The notes under the pieces were generated by a model that had not been told where the DNA came from, did no database searches, and saw nothing but the letters and a program-made list of their open reading frames with translations. 64,000 nucleotides of DNA, from positions 155,340-219,339 of the forward strand of contig JAPPAR010000019.1 of NCBI GenBank assembly GCA_026705445.1. The letters are read 5' to 3'. The position numbers were made by a program, and so were the translations under genes. The DNA comes from Candidatus Dadabacteria bacterium (lineage in GTDB: Bacteria > Desulfobacterota_D > UBA1144 > Nemesobacterales > Nemesobacteraceae). Of this stretch, positions 41,480-50,275 are shown one piece after another (within the stretch, counting starts at the first letter, position 1; the number at the start of each line of letters is the position of its first letter).

Positions 41480-43135
41480 ATGAACGCAGCCGTAATAGCG
41501 ATAGCCGCAATAGCCCTTTACCTGCTCGGGTACAGGTATTACTCGAAGTTTATTTCCGAAAAAGTCTATGGGGTAAGGGACGGAGAGCCCACTCCCGCCC
41601 ACCAGATGCGGGATGGCGTGGATTACGTTCCGGCCGGAAGACATATTCTCTTTGGCCATCATTTCGCGTCAATAGCGGGCGCTGCGCCTATAATAGGGCC
41701 TGCCATAGCAGTGTTCTGGGGGTGGGTTCCGGCGATTATCTGGGTTGTATTCGGGACGATTTTCATCGGTGCCGTCCATGATTTCGGCGCCCTTGTCATC
41801 TCGGCGAGGAACAGGGGAAGATCCGTGGGGGATCTTGCCGGCATATTCATAAGTCCGAGGGGAAGAACCCTTTTCCTTCTCATGGTCTGCTTTCTGGTCT
41901 TTTTCGTTATAGCCGTTTTCGCCTACGCGATTGCGGTTCTTTTCGTAAGCTTTCCCGCGAGCGTACTTCCCGTGAACTTCCAGATACTGGTGGCACTTGT
42001 TATAGGGTTTCTCTTCTACAAAAGAGGGGTTCCCATCCTGTGGCCATCGATAATCGCGCTTGCGCTTCTTTACTTCATGGTCTGGGCGGGAACCAGGTTT
42101 CCCCTGACCATCCCCGAGGTGATGGGAAGCCAGGTGGTGACGTGGGTAATTATTCTCATGGTCTACTCATTTGTGGCCTCGGTTCTCCCCGTGTGGATGC
42201 TTCTCCAGCCTAGGGACTACATAAACGGAATCCATCTTTTCGTGGGTCTCGCGATACTTATAACGGGGATAATGGTTGCGCATCCCGAGATGCAGGCCCC
42301 GGCCATTAACTTTGCCGCCGACGGGCTTCCCGTGCTTCCGTTCCTTTTCATAACCGTTGCGTGCGGAGCGGTAAGCGGATTCCACGGTCTTGTCGCGAGC
42401 GGAACCACCTCGAAGCAGCTTGACAGGATGCGGGATTCAAGATTCGTGGGTTACGGGGGTATGCTGGGGGAGGGCACCCTTGCCATGATAGCTACCCTAG
42501 CGGTCGCGGCGGGAATAGAGCGTAGTGAATGGCTTAAGCACTATCATTCGTGGGAATCGGCATCAAGCGGCGGCATAGCGAATTTCGTCATGGGAACTTC
42601 GAGCTTTCTTACCTCAATCCATATTCCCGAGGTACTGGGAACCACCCTTATAAGCGTGATAGTAATAAGTTTCGCGGCGACTTCCCTTGATACCGGGGCC
42701 AGGATACAGAGGATCGTTATAGGGGAACTCGGGGAAGCCTACGGAATCAAGGCTCTTAAAAACAGGTATATCGGGGCATTTTTCGCCATTGTGCCTCCAC
42801 TTGCTCTTGCGCTTTTTGCGCAGGTTCCCGGCAAGGGGCCAGGCTCGGGCGGATTTCTGCTCTGGCCTCTTTTTGGCGCTACAAACCAGCTGATAGCCGG
42901 AATCACGCTGCTTCTGATTACCCTTTACCTAAAAAGATCGAAAAAACCGTTTATCTACACGTTTGTGCCGATGGTTTTTCTGGTGGCCATGACTACTGCC
43001 TCCATATTTTTCAACCTTAAGTATTTTCTGGATAACGCGCTTCTTTTCGGTCTCTCGGCGATAATGCTCGTTCTTGCCGTCTGGCTGATTTTTGAGGCTG
43101 CAGTCGTGTCGAGGAAAACCCCCGGCGACGGCTGA
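41480..43135 (+). CDS. cstA: carbon starvation protein CstA (peptide/pyruvate transporter family)
   Basis: The 551-residue polytopic protein begins ALYLLGYRYYSKFISEKVYG and carries TPAHQMRDGVDYVPAGRHILFGHHFASIAGAAPIIGPA, the best-known CstA signature. About 14-16 membrane helices are expected. It is shorter than the 700-residue E. coli CstA, in the C-terminal part. The family imports peptides or pyruvate in carbon starvation. It stands alone after an ABC-F gene and ends 9 bases from recR on the other strand. Confidence 0.93.
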   Translation: MNAAVIAIAAIALYLLGYRYYSKFISEKVYGVRDGEPTPAHQMRDGVDYVPAGRHILFGHHFASIAGAAPIIGPAIAVFWGWVPAIIWVVFGTIFIGAVHDFGALVISARNRGRSVGDLAGIFISPRGRTLFLLMVCFLVFFVIAVFAYAIAVLFVSFPASVLPVNFQILVALVIGFLFYKRGVPILWPSIIALALLYFMVWAGTRFPLTIPEVMGSQVVTWVIILMVYSFVASVLPVWMLLQPRDYINGIHLFVGLAILITGIMVAHPEMQAPAINFAADGLPVLPFLFITVACGAVSGFHGLVASGTTSKQLDRMRDSRFVGYGGMLGEGTLAMIATLAVAAGIERSEWLKHYHSWESASSGGIANFVMGTSSFLTSIHIPEVLGTTLISVIVISFAATSLDTGARIQRIVIGELGEAYGIKALKNRYIGAFFAIVPPLALALFAQVPGKGPGSGGFLLWPLFGATNQLIAGITLLLITLYLKRSKKPFIYTFVPMVFLVAMTTASIFFNLKYFLDNALLFGLSAIMLVLAVWLIFEAAVVSRKTPGDG

Positions 43136-43144
43136 GACCCTGCG

Positions 43145-43750
43145 TTACATTTCCTTTCTGTCCCGAAGCGCCTTGCCAAGCGTGAGTTCGTCTATGAACT
43201 CTATGTCTCCGCCGACGGGTATTCCGTAGGCTATTCTCGAGGTTTTGATCCCGAGGGACTTTATTGTTCTTGAGAGGTAAACCGCGGTGGCTTCGCCTTC
43301 GACGTTTGTGCCGGTCGCGACTATTATCTCTCTTATATCCTCACGCCCCGCTCTCGCTAGAAGTTCTTTTATCCGGAGGTCTTCTGGGCCTACGCCTTCA
43401 AGAGGAGAGATCACCCCGTGGAGGACGTGGTATTTTCCCCGAAACTCCCCGCTTCTCTCAATTGCCAGCAGGTCAAGTGGTTCTTCAACGACGCAGAGGA
43501 CCTGCGGGTCTCTTGAAAGATCCGAGCAGATCGCGCACGGGTCCTTTTCCGTGAAGTTAAAGCACGTGCCGCATGTGCTTACGTCGGATTTGGTTCTGAT
43601 TATTGCGCTTGAGAGGCTGCACGCGTAGGCTTCCGATGATCGGAATATGTGAAATGCAAGGCGTGTCGCGTTTTTTTCGCCGATTCCTGGAAGTTTGGAA
43701 AGTTCTTCTATTAGTCTTGAGATCGGCTCGGGAAGGCCGGTTCTTGGCAT
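43145..43750 (-). CDS. recR: recombination protein RecR
   Basis: The 201-residue protein has the N-terminal helix-hairpin-helix (LIEELSKLPGIGEKNATRLAFHI), the C4 zinc finger STCGTCFNFTEKDPCAIC, and a Toprim domain with LCVVEEPLDLLAIERSG. It works with RecO and RecF at gaps. It is encoded 1 base after ybaB and downstream of dnaX, the typical operon. Confidence 0.96.
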   Translation of the reverse strand: MPRTGLPEPISRLIEELSKLPGIGEKNATRLAFHIFRSSEAYACSLSSAIIRTKSDVSTCGTCFNFTEKDPCAICSDLSRDPQVLCVVEEPLDLLAIERSGEFRGKYHVLHGVISPLEGVGPEDLRIKELLARAGREDIREIIVATGTNVEGEATAVYLSRTIKSLGIKTSRIAYGIPVGGDIEFIDELTLGKALRDRKEM

Positions 43751-43751
43751 C

Positions 43752-44075
43752 TTAGATAAGCCCCGGCGGAAGCCCCATGCCGGCGGTGAAGCGCGAGACT
43801 TCGTCTTTCATAAGCTCCTGTCCCTTGTAAAGGGCCTCGTTTACAGCAGCTGTCACTAGGTCCTGTAGCATCTCAATGTCGGTTTCGCTTATTATTTCGG
43901 GCTCTACGACTATTGATACTATCTCCCCCTTTGCCTTTGCGGTAACCGTGACCATTCCGCCTCCGGAAGAAGCCTCCACGGTCTTTTCCCCGGCCTCGTT
44001 CTGAAGGCGCTCCATCTGCTCCTTCATTTTCCCCATCTGCTTCATGATGTTTTTCATGTTTCCGCCTAGTTTCAT
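43752..44075 (-). CDS. ybaB: YbaB/EbfC family DNA-binding protein
   Basis: The 107-residue protein has the family core with MKQMGKMKEQMERLQNEAGEKTVEAS and VTVTAKAKGEIVSIVVEPEI, forming a small dimeric tweezer-like nucleoid-associated protein. It starts 4 bases after the dnaX stop and ends 1 base before recR, completing a dnaX-ybaB-recR operon. A second ATG at codon 7 is a possible start. Confidence 0.93.
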   Translation of the reverse strand: MKLGGNMKNIMKQMGKMKEQMERLQNEAGEKTVEASSGGGMVTVTAKAKGEIVSIVVEPEIISETDIEMLQDLVTAAVNEALYKGQELMKDEVSRFTAGMGLPPGLI

Positions 44076-44079
44076 TTTT

Positions 44080-45777
44080 TCACCCCTGGCTTAAATTTTT
44101 TCTTTTTATCACGCTGGCGTCAAACTGCCGGATTGCGTAGTTAACTATCTCGTCCTCTGCGGGATCAGGCTTTCTTGAGGGGCCACCGGTTCCGTTAATC
44201 CCCTCATCGTTTATGGTATCCACCTCGATCTTTACTTTCCCAACGCCTAGCATCTCCTTTAGTATCTCTCTTAATTTTCCTGATTTTTTAAGTTCTTTTT
44301 CATGATTTATGCCGTTTTTAAGAAATTTTATGCTTACCCGGTTCCCACTTACTTCAAGCAGGTGGGCCTGGGCAAGTTTTCTTGCTAAAAACTTGTCTTT
44401 GCCGTGGACAAAGTTGACGATCTCCTGTTTTGCGGGACCGTCGCCCGAGGTTTGCTCCCCGGCCGCAGACGCAGGTGTTTGCTTTGCCGGTTTTTCGTTT
44501 TCGCCCGCGTCTTTTTCTTCAACGTGCTTGCTCTCTTTCTCCGCGGGTTTGTCTTCCCGTTTCTCGGGACGGCGCTCTGCGGTTTTAGTCTGTCCTCCAG
44601 GGGAGCCCGGTGTTTTTCCCGTGCCGGAAGCCTGCGGAGACAGTCTCTCAAGCCTTTTCAGGATGTCGTCTATCTTCTCTACTTTTCCGACGGTGCTCAT
44701 CTTTACAAGCGCGAGTTCAAGCACGATTTCCGGGTAAAAGGAGCCGCGTATTCTCTCTCCCCCGTCGATTATTATGTTAAAGAGAAGCTCTACGGTTTCC
44801 GTGGATTCGTCTTTTACCAGTTCTGAAAGCTCGTCCTTTTCATCCGGGGACAGGTCGGAGGTAAAATCCTTGCCGCAGATTTTAAGGTAGAGCAGGTTCC
44901 TGAACATGTAAATGATGTCCTGGGCCATTCTCCTGGGGCTTATCCCCTTCGACGCTGCGTTTCGCACGAGCTCCACGCATTTTGCCGGCTCCTTGGCGAA
45001 AACGGCTCTTAGGACGCTTTTGAGCGACTCGTTATCCGGTATGCCGAGCAGGCCTATCACGTCCTTGTGGGTTATTTTATCTTCGAAGGACACGGTCAGC
45101 TGGTCAAGCAGACTCAGTGAATCCCTCATGCTTCCCTCAGATTCCCTTGCGATCAGGTAGAGGGTTTCCGTATCGATTTTTATCCCCTCCGCCTTTGTTA
45201 TTTTCTCGAGAGACTCCTTTATTTTCTCGACAGGTATTTTCTTGAAGTCGTATCTCTGGCAGCGGGACATAATGGTCGGGGGAACCTTGTGGGCCTCCGT
45301 GGTCGCCAGTATGAAGATCGCGTGCTCTGGGGGCTCTTCCATTATCTTAAGGAGGGCGTTAAAGGCCGATTGGGAGAGCATGTGCACTTCGTCGATTATG
45401 TAGACTTTTTTTCTTGCGGAAGCCGGGGAGTATTTAACGCTCTCTATGATCTCGCGAACGTCGGCCACGCCCGTGTGCGACGCGGCGTCGATCTCTTGCA
45501 CGTCAAGCGATTTTCCCTCCGATATTCCCTCGCAACTTGGGCACTGGTCCGTTGAGCAGGGGGATCTCTCCCCGTCTTTTCTCTCGCAGTTTATGGCCTT
45601 GGCGACGATTCTCGCCGTGGATGTTTTTCCCGTGCCTCTCGGGCCGGCGAAAAGCAGTGCGTGGGCTATCTTCCCGGATTCGATTGAGTTTCTGAGGGTG
45701 ACGGCGGGGAATTCCTGACCTATCAGGTCTTCGAAAGTCTGGGGGCGCCACTTGCGGGCGAGTACTCTATATGCCAT
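44080..45777 (-). CDS. dnaX: DNA polymerase III subunit gamma/tau
   Basis: I start at ATG 45777 (MAYRVLARKWRPQTFEDLIGQ), giving 565 residues; earlier in-frame codons run into the SRP RNA gene. Walker A GPRGTGKTST, a zinc-binding C-x8-CSTDQCPSC stretch and a Walker B VYIIDEVHML form the clamp-loader ATPase. The C-terminal part has a Lys/Glu/Pro-rich linker (about 370-445). It loads the sliding clamp. No convincing tau-to-gamma slippage site with a suitable position is seen. Confidence 0.96.
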   Translation of the reverse strand: MAYRVLARKWRPQTFEDLIGQEFPAVTLRNSIESGKIAHALLFAGPRGTGKTSTARIVAKAINCERKDGERSPCSTDQCPSCEGISEGKSLDVQEIDAASHTGVADVREIIESVKYSPASARKKVYIIDEVHMLSQSAFNALLKIMEEPPEHAIFILATTEAHKVPPTIMSRCQRYDFKKIPVEKIKESLEKITKAEGIKIDTETLYLIARESEGSMRDSLSLLDQLTVSFEDKITHKDVIGLLGIPDNESLKSVLRAVFAKEPAKCVELVRNAASKGISPRRMAQDIIYMFRNLLYLKICGKDFTSDLSPDEKDELSELVKDESTETVELLFNIIIDGGERIRGSFYPEIVLELALVKMSTVGKVEKIDDILKRLERLSPQASGTGKTPGSPGGQTKTAERRPEKREDKPAEKESKHVEEKDAGENEKPAKQTPASAAGEQTSGDGPAKQEIVNFVHGKDKFLARKLAQAHLLEVSGNRVSIKFLKNGINHEKELKKSGKLREILKEMLGVGKVKIEVDTINDEGINGTGGPSRKPDPAEDEIVNYAIRQFDASVIKRKNLSQG

Positions 45778-45787
45778 TTTATTAAAA

Positions 45788-45890
<103 letters not shown>

Positions 45891-46181
45891 ATTGCATTCT
45901 CCAAACATATGAACCATCGCGACTCGGTAGGTAATCAATCTACACAAAAACGGCTTTTTTAGAAATGCGCGGTCGGGAATTTCGTTCTATATCAGGGGAA
46001 AATGGTACAATGTTACGGTTGGCGGATCTCCCTCGCAATGCCTTTTTACTTGGATTGTTTATTTCCCTGCAAGGCTTCACTTGCATTGAACAAAAGATAA
46101 ATAAGATTTTAATAAACCATCTGTATATAAAATCGTGGGATACTATAAGTAAAAGTCGGAATCAGTTGGAGGTAAAAGCGC

Positions 46182-46535
46182 ATGCATGTAAAAAACATTG
46201 ACGATATAGAAAGCGAGGTTCTGGAGTCTGCCAATGGCGTTTCAAGGCAGATGCTAATAGGCCCTGAGGAGGGTCCTAATTTCTCTATGAGAAAACTTGT
46301 CATCGAACCCGGGGGCGGCATTCCCGCTCATACAAGCGGCGCCGAGCATGAGCAGTATGTTCTTGGCGGCACAGCAAGGGTTGGAATCGGGGACCAGGTT
46401 TACGAGGTCGCAAAGGGCGACGTGGTGTTTATCCCCGCCGGAGAGCCGCACTGGTATGAAGCTTACGGAGAGGAACCTTTTGAGCTTCTGTCGGTTTTGC
46501 CGAATAAAGACAACGAGATGGTTTTCACAAAATAG
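46182..46535 (+). CDS. cupin-domain protein (first of a tandem pair)
   Basis: This 117-residue protein is a small single cupin: IPAHTSGAEHEQYVLGG forms the first metal-binding motif, and VVFIPAGEPHWYE the second. It is preceded by TTGGAGGT. The second copy at 46651 is about 60 percent identical, so the pair arose by duplication. No enzymatic activity can be assigned. The two plus-strand genes lie between ffs and tRNA-Ser. The 290-base gap upstream (45891-46181) holds no gene I can support. Confidence 0.85.
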   Translation: MHVKNIDDIESEVLESANGVSRQMLIGPEEGPNFSMRKLVIEPGGGIPAHTSGAEHEQYVLGGTARVGIGDQVYEVAKGDVVFIPAGEPHWYEAYGEEPFELLSVLPNKDNEMVFTK

Positions 46536-46638
46536 CCGCTCCAGAAAAGACAGGAAAGGCTGATGCCCGCTCGTTAAGGTCAGCCGGGACTGCATATAAT
46601 TCCCTAAATGTCTATGGAACAATCCGTCTTTTCTGTGC

Positions 46639-46644
46639 TATAAT
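46639..46644 (+). promoter_or_regulatory. -10 box of an apparently leaderless cupin gene
   Basis: A perfect TATAAT at 46639-46644 lies just 6 bases before the ATG at 46651, so the transcript would start at or next to the start codon. TGGAAC at 46615-46620 could be a weak -35. No ribosome-binding site precedes the ATG. Confidence 0.5.
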
Positions 46645-46650
46645 AAAATT

Positions 46651-47007
46651 ATGTATGTAAAGAAAGTTAAAGAAGTAGAGAGTACGATTATCGGAGCAGG
46701 GCAGGGTACTTCAAGGCAGGTTCTCATCAGCCCAGAGGAAGGTCCAAATTTCGCGATGAGAAAATTTGTTATGCAGCCTGGAGGTGATATCCCCGCTCAT
46801 ACCAACGCAGTTGAGCATGAGCAGTACGTGCTTGGCGGCAGGGCGAAAATTGGAATCGGAGACGAAGTGTATAACGTCGAGAAGGATGACGTAGTCTTTA
46901 TTCCTGCCGGGATTCCTCACTGGTATGAAGTTGAGGGTGACGAGCCTTTTGAGTTTCTGTGTCTTGTGCCGAATCTTGAAGACAAGATAGAACTTATTAA
47001 TAAGTAA
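46651..47007 (+). CDS. cupin-domain protein (second of a tandem pair)
   Basis: The 118-residue protein parallels the gene at 46182: MYVKKVKEVESTIIGAGQGTSRQVLISPEEG, IPAHTNAVEHEQYVLGG, and VVFIPAGIPHWYEVEGDEPFEFLCLVPN. Divergence is spread evenly. Unlike the first copy it lacks a Shine-Dalgarno and has a -10 box adjacent to the ATG, suggesting leaderless translation. A role similar to the first copy is probable. The 266-base gap up to tRNA-Ser holds nothing I can support. Confidence 0.85.
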   Translation: MYVKKVKEVESTIIGAGQGTSRQVLISPEEGPNFAMRKFVMQPGGDIPAHTNAVEHEQYVLGGRAKIGIGDEVYNVEKDDVVFIPAGIPHWYEVEGDEPFEFLCLVPNLEDKIELINK

Positions 47008-47273
47008 GCTTGAAGTTCGGGATTCCCCCCTTTTCAGGGTTCTTTCTTATTTTCTGCGAGCGATGGTTTTGCCCGAACCCGCTGAATCGCTTCGGAGATC
47101 CATAGTTTGTTCAATAATGCCTTTCTGAGATAGTCACATACCGGTGTGCTATCGCCTATTCCTGCTGAGCGAAAACCGAGACATGCCGTGCGGTGGGATA
47201 CTGTCTTTTCTTGATATGGCTTCTGTTGCCACTTTTCCTTGTTTTTTCCATGACGACGGATTATCTTTCGAAA

Positions 47274-47365
47274 TGGCGGAGAGAGTGGGATTCGAACCCA
47301 CGAGGGAGCGTAAACCCCCTACACGCTTTCCAGGCGTGCACCTTCGGCCACTCGGTCATCTCTCC
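47274..47365 (-). tRNA. tRNA-Ser (anticodon GGA), CCA encoded
   Basis: The 92-base minus-strand sequence has acceptor GGAGAGA/TCTCTCC, a long variable arm, an anticodon stem CACGC/GCGTG with loop CTGGAAA (anticodon GGA) and a T arm GGGTTCGAATCCC. The long variable arm is diagnostic for serine. CCA is encoded at 47274-47276. In many bacteria tRNA-Ser lies directly next to ffs-dnaX; here two cupin genes intervene. Confidence 0.95.
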
Positions 47366-47494
47366 GTACAGTTTTCTGTTCTAATGACACTACGGAACTG
47401 TCGTTTTTTCGGGAGTTTCATAAACAATTTTCCGCAGCTTGTGAAAAACCCTCTCTAGTTTAACAAGAGAATCGGGGTTTGTTAAACTATCAAA

Positions 47495-48031
47495 ATGCCA
47501 GAGAAATGGAAGCTTCAAAAGAGCACTCCACTCAACGACTACAGAATTTTTTCGACGAAAAAGAAAAGCACCATCTCGCCCAAAGACGGTACCGTCCACG
47601 ACTTCTACGTAATGGATGCTCCCGACTGGGTTAACATTATCGCCGTTACGCCCGCCGGTGAAATCGTTTTAATAAAGCAGTTTCGCCACGGCACCGGAGA
47701 GATCACGCTTGAGATCCCGGGCGGAATGATCGATCCGGGGGAAAGTCCTGCTGAGTGCGCGCGCAGAGAGCTCCTTGAGGAAACCGGGTTCACCTCCACT
47801 CAGTGGGAGCAGATAGGGTGCGTCAGGCCGAACCCGGCCTTCATGTCGAACTCCTGCTTTACCTTCCTTGCATCTGGGTGCGAGCGGACGTCGGAACCGT
47901 TTTTTGACACTACAGAAGACATAGAAACCCTGCTTGTCGCTCCGCAGGAAATAAAACGATACATAAGGGAAGGCACCATAGATCACTGCATAGTGATAGC
48001 GGCGTTCGGGTTTTACTTTCTCAGGGAGTGA
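47495..48031 (+). CDS. Nudix hydrolase, ADP-ribose pyrophosphatase-like
   Basis: The 178-residue protein has a full Nudix box, GGMIDPGESPAECARRELLEETGF, with the REUxEExGU metal-binding residues. The preceding IKQFRHGTGEITLEIPGG is typical of ADP-ribose pyrophosphatases. It likely hydrolyses nucleoside diphosphate derivatives. It stands alone between tRNA-Ser and tRNA-Leu. Confidence 0.9.
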   Translation: MPEKWKLQKSTPLNDYRIFSTKKKSTISPKDGTVHDFYVMDAPDWVNIIAVTPAGEIVLIKQFRHGTGEITLEIPGGMIDPGESPAECARRELLEETGFTSTQWEQIGCVRPNPAFMSNSCFTFLASGCERTSEPFFDTTEDIETLLVAPQEIKRYIREGTIDHCIVIAAFGFYFLRE

Positions 48032-48080
48032 TCCTGTTGATTTCTCCGGGTTTAGCGAGAATAATAGTCCCCTATCTTAA

Positions 48081-48164
48081 GGGCGGGTGGCGGAATAGGT
48101 AGACGCGACGGCCTCAAAAGCCGTTGGGCTTTAGCCCGTGAGGGTTCGATTCCCTCTCCGCCCA
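48081..48164 (+). tRNA. tRNA-Leu (anticodon CAA), CCA not encoded
   Basis: The 84-base sequence has acceptor GGGCGGG/TCCGCCC, anticodon stem ACGGC/GCCGT with loop CTCAAAA (anticodon CAA), a long variable arm, and a T arm with GGTTCGATTCC. The bases after the discriminator A are GAA, so CCA must be added after transcription, unlike the three other tRNAs in this window. Confidence 0.95.
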
Positions 48165-48205
48165 GAAAAAAGCTTCCGCTTCCCTCTCTCTAAACCTCCG
48201 TATCC

Positions 48206-49354
48206 TCAGTACCTGGCCATTTCCGAGTCGTACTTCTCAGCCCACTCGTCTATGCCGCCCTTCAGGTTCTTAACCTTGCTGAAACCCTGCTCGGCAAGGA
48301 AAGTCGCAGCCTTCATGCTTCTCCCACCGTGGTGGCAGTGAACGACTATGTCGTCCTTGGGGTCAAGCTCGTCCGTTCTGTCCTTGAGTTCGCCGAGGGG
48401 AATAAGCCTTGAGCCCTCGATATTGCATATCTCGTACTCATGGGGCTCTCTCACGTCGATCAGAACGAAGTTGGCCTCGTTTTCCTTGATAGAGCTGAAC
48501 TCCTCAACGGTTATCTCCTCGACCTTGGGTTTTTCCTCTTCGACCTCTTCGCCTCGGCCGATACCGCAGAACTCCTGGTAGTCTATGAGTTCGGTCACGG
48601 TCGCATTCTCGCCGCAGACGGGGCAGTTGGGATCCTTTCGGAGCTTCAGTATCCTTGGCTCCATGTTGAGGACGTCAATAAAGAGAAGCCTTCCTATAAG
48701 GGGTGTTCCCTCGCCGATTATAAGCTTTACGACCTCTGATGCCTGAATGGTTCCCACGACTCCGGGCAGTATTCCCAGCACTCCTCCTTCGGCGCAGCTC
48801 GGCACGAGTCCCGGGGGAGGGGGCTCCGGATAGAGACACCTGTAGCAGGGGCCTCTTTTCGCGTCGAACACGCTTACCTGACCCTCGAACCTGAAGATGC
48901 TTCCGTAGACGTTTGGAATTCCGAGGAAAACGCAGGCGTCGTTTGTGAGATACCTCGTGGCGAAATTGTCCGTTCCGTCGACGACCACGTCATAGTCTTT
49001 CATTATGTCCATGGCGTTGTCCGAATTCAGCATCTCGTTATAGGTAACGATATTGGTATCGGAGTTAAGCTCAAGGAGTCGGTCCCTTGCGGATTCCACC
49101 TTGGGAGTGCCAACGGTCTTCTCGCTGTGGATCACCTGCCTTTGCAGGTTGCTGAAATCCACAACGTCGAAGTCCAGTATTCCCAGTGTGCCGACCCCCG
49201 CGGCCGCGAGGTATAGAGCAAGCGGAGACCCGAGCCCTCCGGCACCGATACAGAGGACCTTTGAGTTTTTGAGTTTTTTCTGTCCCTCAATGCCGACTTC
49301 GGGCATTATAAGGTGCCTGCTGTACCTGGTTATCTCCTGATTGCTCAAGTCCAT
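48206..49354 (-). CDS. moeB: MoeB/ThiF-type adenylyltransferase with C-terminal rhodanese domain
   Basis: The 382-residue protein has an E1-like domain with the nucleotide-binding GAGGLGSPLALYLAAAGVG (about 37), the adenylating arginine region, and the zinc-binding pairs CYRCLYP and CPVCG. From about residue 280 a rhodanese domain follows, with the active-site loop HCHHGGRS. MoeB activates MoaD in molybdopterin synthesis; the rhodanese tail suggests it can also transfer sulfur, as in MOCS3-like and CysO-type systems. ThiF-type activity is possible. Confidence 0.9.
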   Translation of the reverse strand: MDLSNQEITRYSRHLIMPEVGIEGQKKLKNSKVLCIGAGGLGSPLALYLAAAGVGTLGILDFDVVDFSNLQRQVIHSEKTVGTPKVESARDRLLELNSDTNIVTYNEMLNSDNAMDIMKDYDVVVDGTDNFATRYLTNDACVFLGIPNVYGSIFRFEGQVSVFDAKRGPCYRCLYPEPPPPGLVPSCAEGGVLGILPGVVGTIQASEVVKLIIGEGTPLIGRLLFIDVLNMEPRILKLRKDPNCPVCGENATVTELIDYQEFCGIGRGEEVEEEKPKVEEITVEEFSSIKENEANFVLIDVREPHEYEICNIEGSRLIPLGELKDRTDELDPKDDIVVHCHHGGRSMKAATFLAEQGFSKVKNLKGGIDEWAEKYDSEMARY

Positions 49355-49501
49355 TTTGAATACCTTCCTTGCGATCTAAAATATTCAGACAGTAAAGTTA
49401 GTACATGATTTGCGTATTTTCAAACCGCAAACGCAACTTTCCCGTCAGTTAAAAAACGGGATTTTTCCCCAGGAAACAAAATAACCGGATTCTGAATTCC
49501 C

Positions 49502-49705
49502 TTAGGAAGTCTTTATTACGTTTGTTGCGGTGGGTCCTTTTTTGCCTTGAGTGATCTCAAAGCTTACTTCGTCACCCTCATTGAGAGTCTTGTAACCCTC
49601 GCCCTCAATAGCGGTGTAGTGAACGAAAACATCATCCTGCACTTCGTTGGATGTTATAAATCCATAGCCTTTGGAGCTATTAAACCATTTTACAGTTCCC
49701 TGCAT
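49502..49705 (-). CDS. cold-shock protein (first of a tandem pair)
   Basis: The 67-residue protein has one cold-shock domain: [17 protein letters not shown] with the RNP1 motif KGYGFI, and the RNP2 motif VFVHYTAI. It binds single-stranded nucleic acid. The C-terminus ends VIKTS where the paralogue ends VVPA; otherwise only three residues differ. The TTGACA/AATAAT promoter at 49740-49768 is conserved in both copies. Confidence 0.95.
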   Translation of the reverse strand: MQGTVKWFNSSKGYGFITSNEVQDDVFVHYTAIEGEGYKTLNEGDEVSFEITQGKKGPTATNVIKTS

Positions 49706-49739
49706 TTATAATACCTACCTCTAAATTAATATTTGCGGG

Positions 49740-49768
49740 ATTATTCCACACCTCTATTGCTTTGTCAA
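49740..49768 (-). promoter_or_regulatory. promoter of the first cold-shock gene
   Basis: On the minus strand TTGACA (49763-49768) and AATAAT (49740-49745) are separated by 17 bases. The transcript would have a short leader of about 30 bases with AGAGGTAGG ahead of the ATG. The same layout is found in the second copy. Confidence 0.7.
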
Positions 49769-49883
49769 ACTGTATCTCCTCCGTCTCCAGAGAAAATCCT
49801 GGGTACGGAGGAGTCCATACAGTAGTCCTCAAAGTGTTTCGCTGTATACCTGCGTGGATCTCAAATCCGCGCAAAGCGAATCC

Positions 49884-50084
49884 TTAAGCAGGCACAACGT
49901 TTGTTGCGGTGGGTCCTTTTTTCCCTTGAGTGATCTCAAAGGTTACTTCGTCGCCTTCATTGAGAGTCTTGTAACCCTCGCCCTCAATAGCGGTGTAATG
50001 AACAAAAACATCATCCTGTACTTCGCTGGATGTTATAAATCCATAGCCTTTGGAGCTATTAAACCATTTTACAGTTCCCTGCAT
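49884..50084 (-). CDS. cold-shock protein (second of a tandem pair)
   Basis: This 66-residue cold-shock protein is nearly identical to the gene at 49502 except at the C-terminus (VVPA). Both RNP motifs are present. A 380-base repeat unit covers gene, promoter and upstream bases, so duplication is recent or kept by conversion. The A-rich leader is short. Confidence 0.95.
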   Translation of the reverse strand: MQGTVKWFNSSKGYGFITSSEVQDDVFVHYTAIEGEGYKTLNEGDEVTFEITQGKKGPTATNVVPA

Positions 50085-50120
50085 TATAATACCTACCTCT
50101 AGAAATTTAATATCCGCGGG

Positions 50121-50149
50121 ATTATTCCAGACCTCTATCGCTTTGTCAA
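50121..50149 (-). promoter_or_regulatory. promoter of the second cold-shock gene
   Basis: On the minus strand TTGACA (50144-50149) and AATAAT (50121-50126) lie 17 bases apart, as in the first copy. A pair of matching promoters shows that the upstream region was duplicated with the gene. Confidence 0.7.
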
Positions 50150-50240
50150 ACAGAATTTTTCCTTCTGTAGGAAGAATTCTAGGTTAGGAGGAAACTATAT
50201 AGTGGTTCTCAGAGCTTTTCGCAGTATAATTACGTGCATC

Positions 50241-50275
50241 TCAAATCCGCACAAAGCGGATTCTTAAGCAGGTAT
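50241..50275 (-). repeat. vestigial third-copy end: hairpin and stop-codon region of a cold-shock gene
   Basis: This segment matches 49861-49895 at about 30 of 33 bases with an exact 380-base offset. There it covers the end of the cold-shock gene at 49884 (...PA-stop). Here no gene follows, so it appears to be the tail of a lost third copy. It contains a perfect hairpin, AATCCGC and GCGGATT with an ACAAA loop (50244-50262). Confidence 0.6.

Noticed and set aside
45400..45420. A-rich slippage-like run in dnaX (AGA AAA AAA G) as a tau/gamma frameshift site
   Set aside because: It lies near codon 125, before the Walker B motif; a product ending there would lack the ATPase core, so it is not the usual gamma site.
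45965..46201. 78-codon frame before the first cupin
   Set aside because: No ribosome-binding site, no family features, and it overlaps the first cupin start in another frame.
49440..49466. Stem TCCCGT/ACGGGA followed by five T on the plus strand
   Set aside because: It points away from both neighbouring genes (both on minus), so it has no transcript to end; the stem is only 6 bases.
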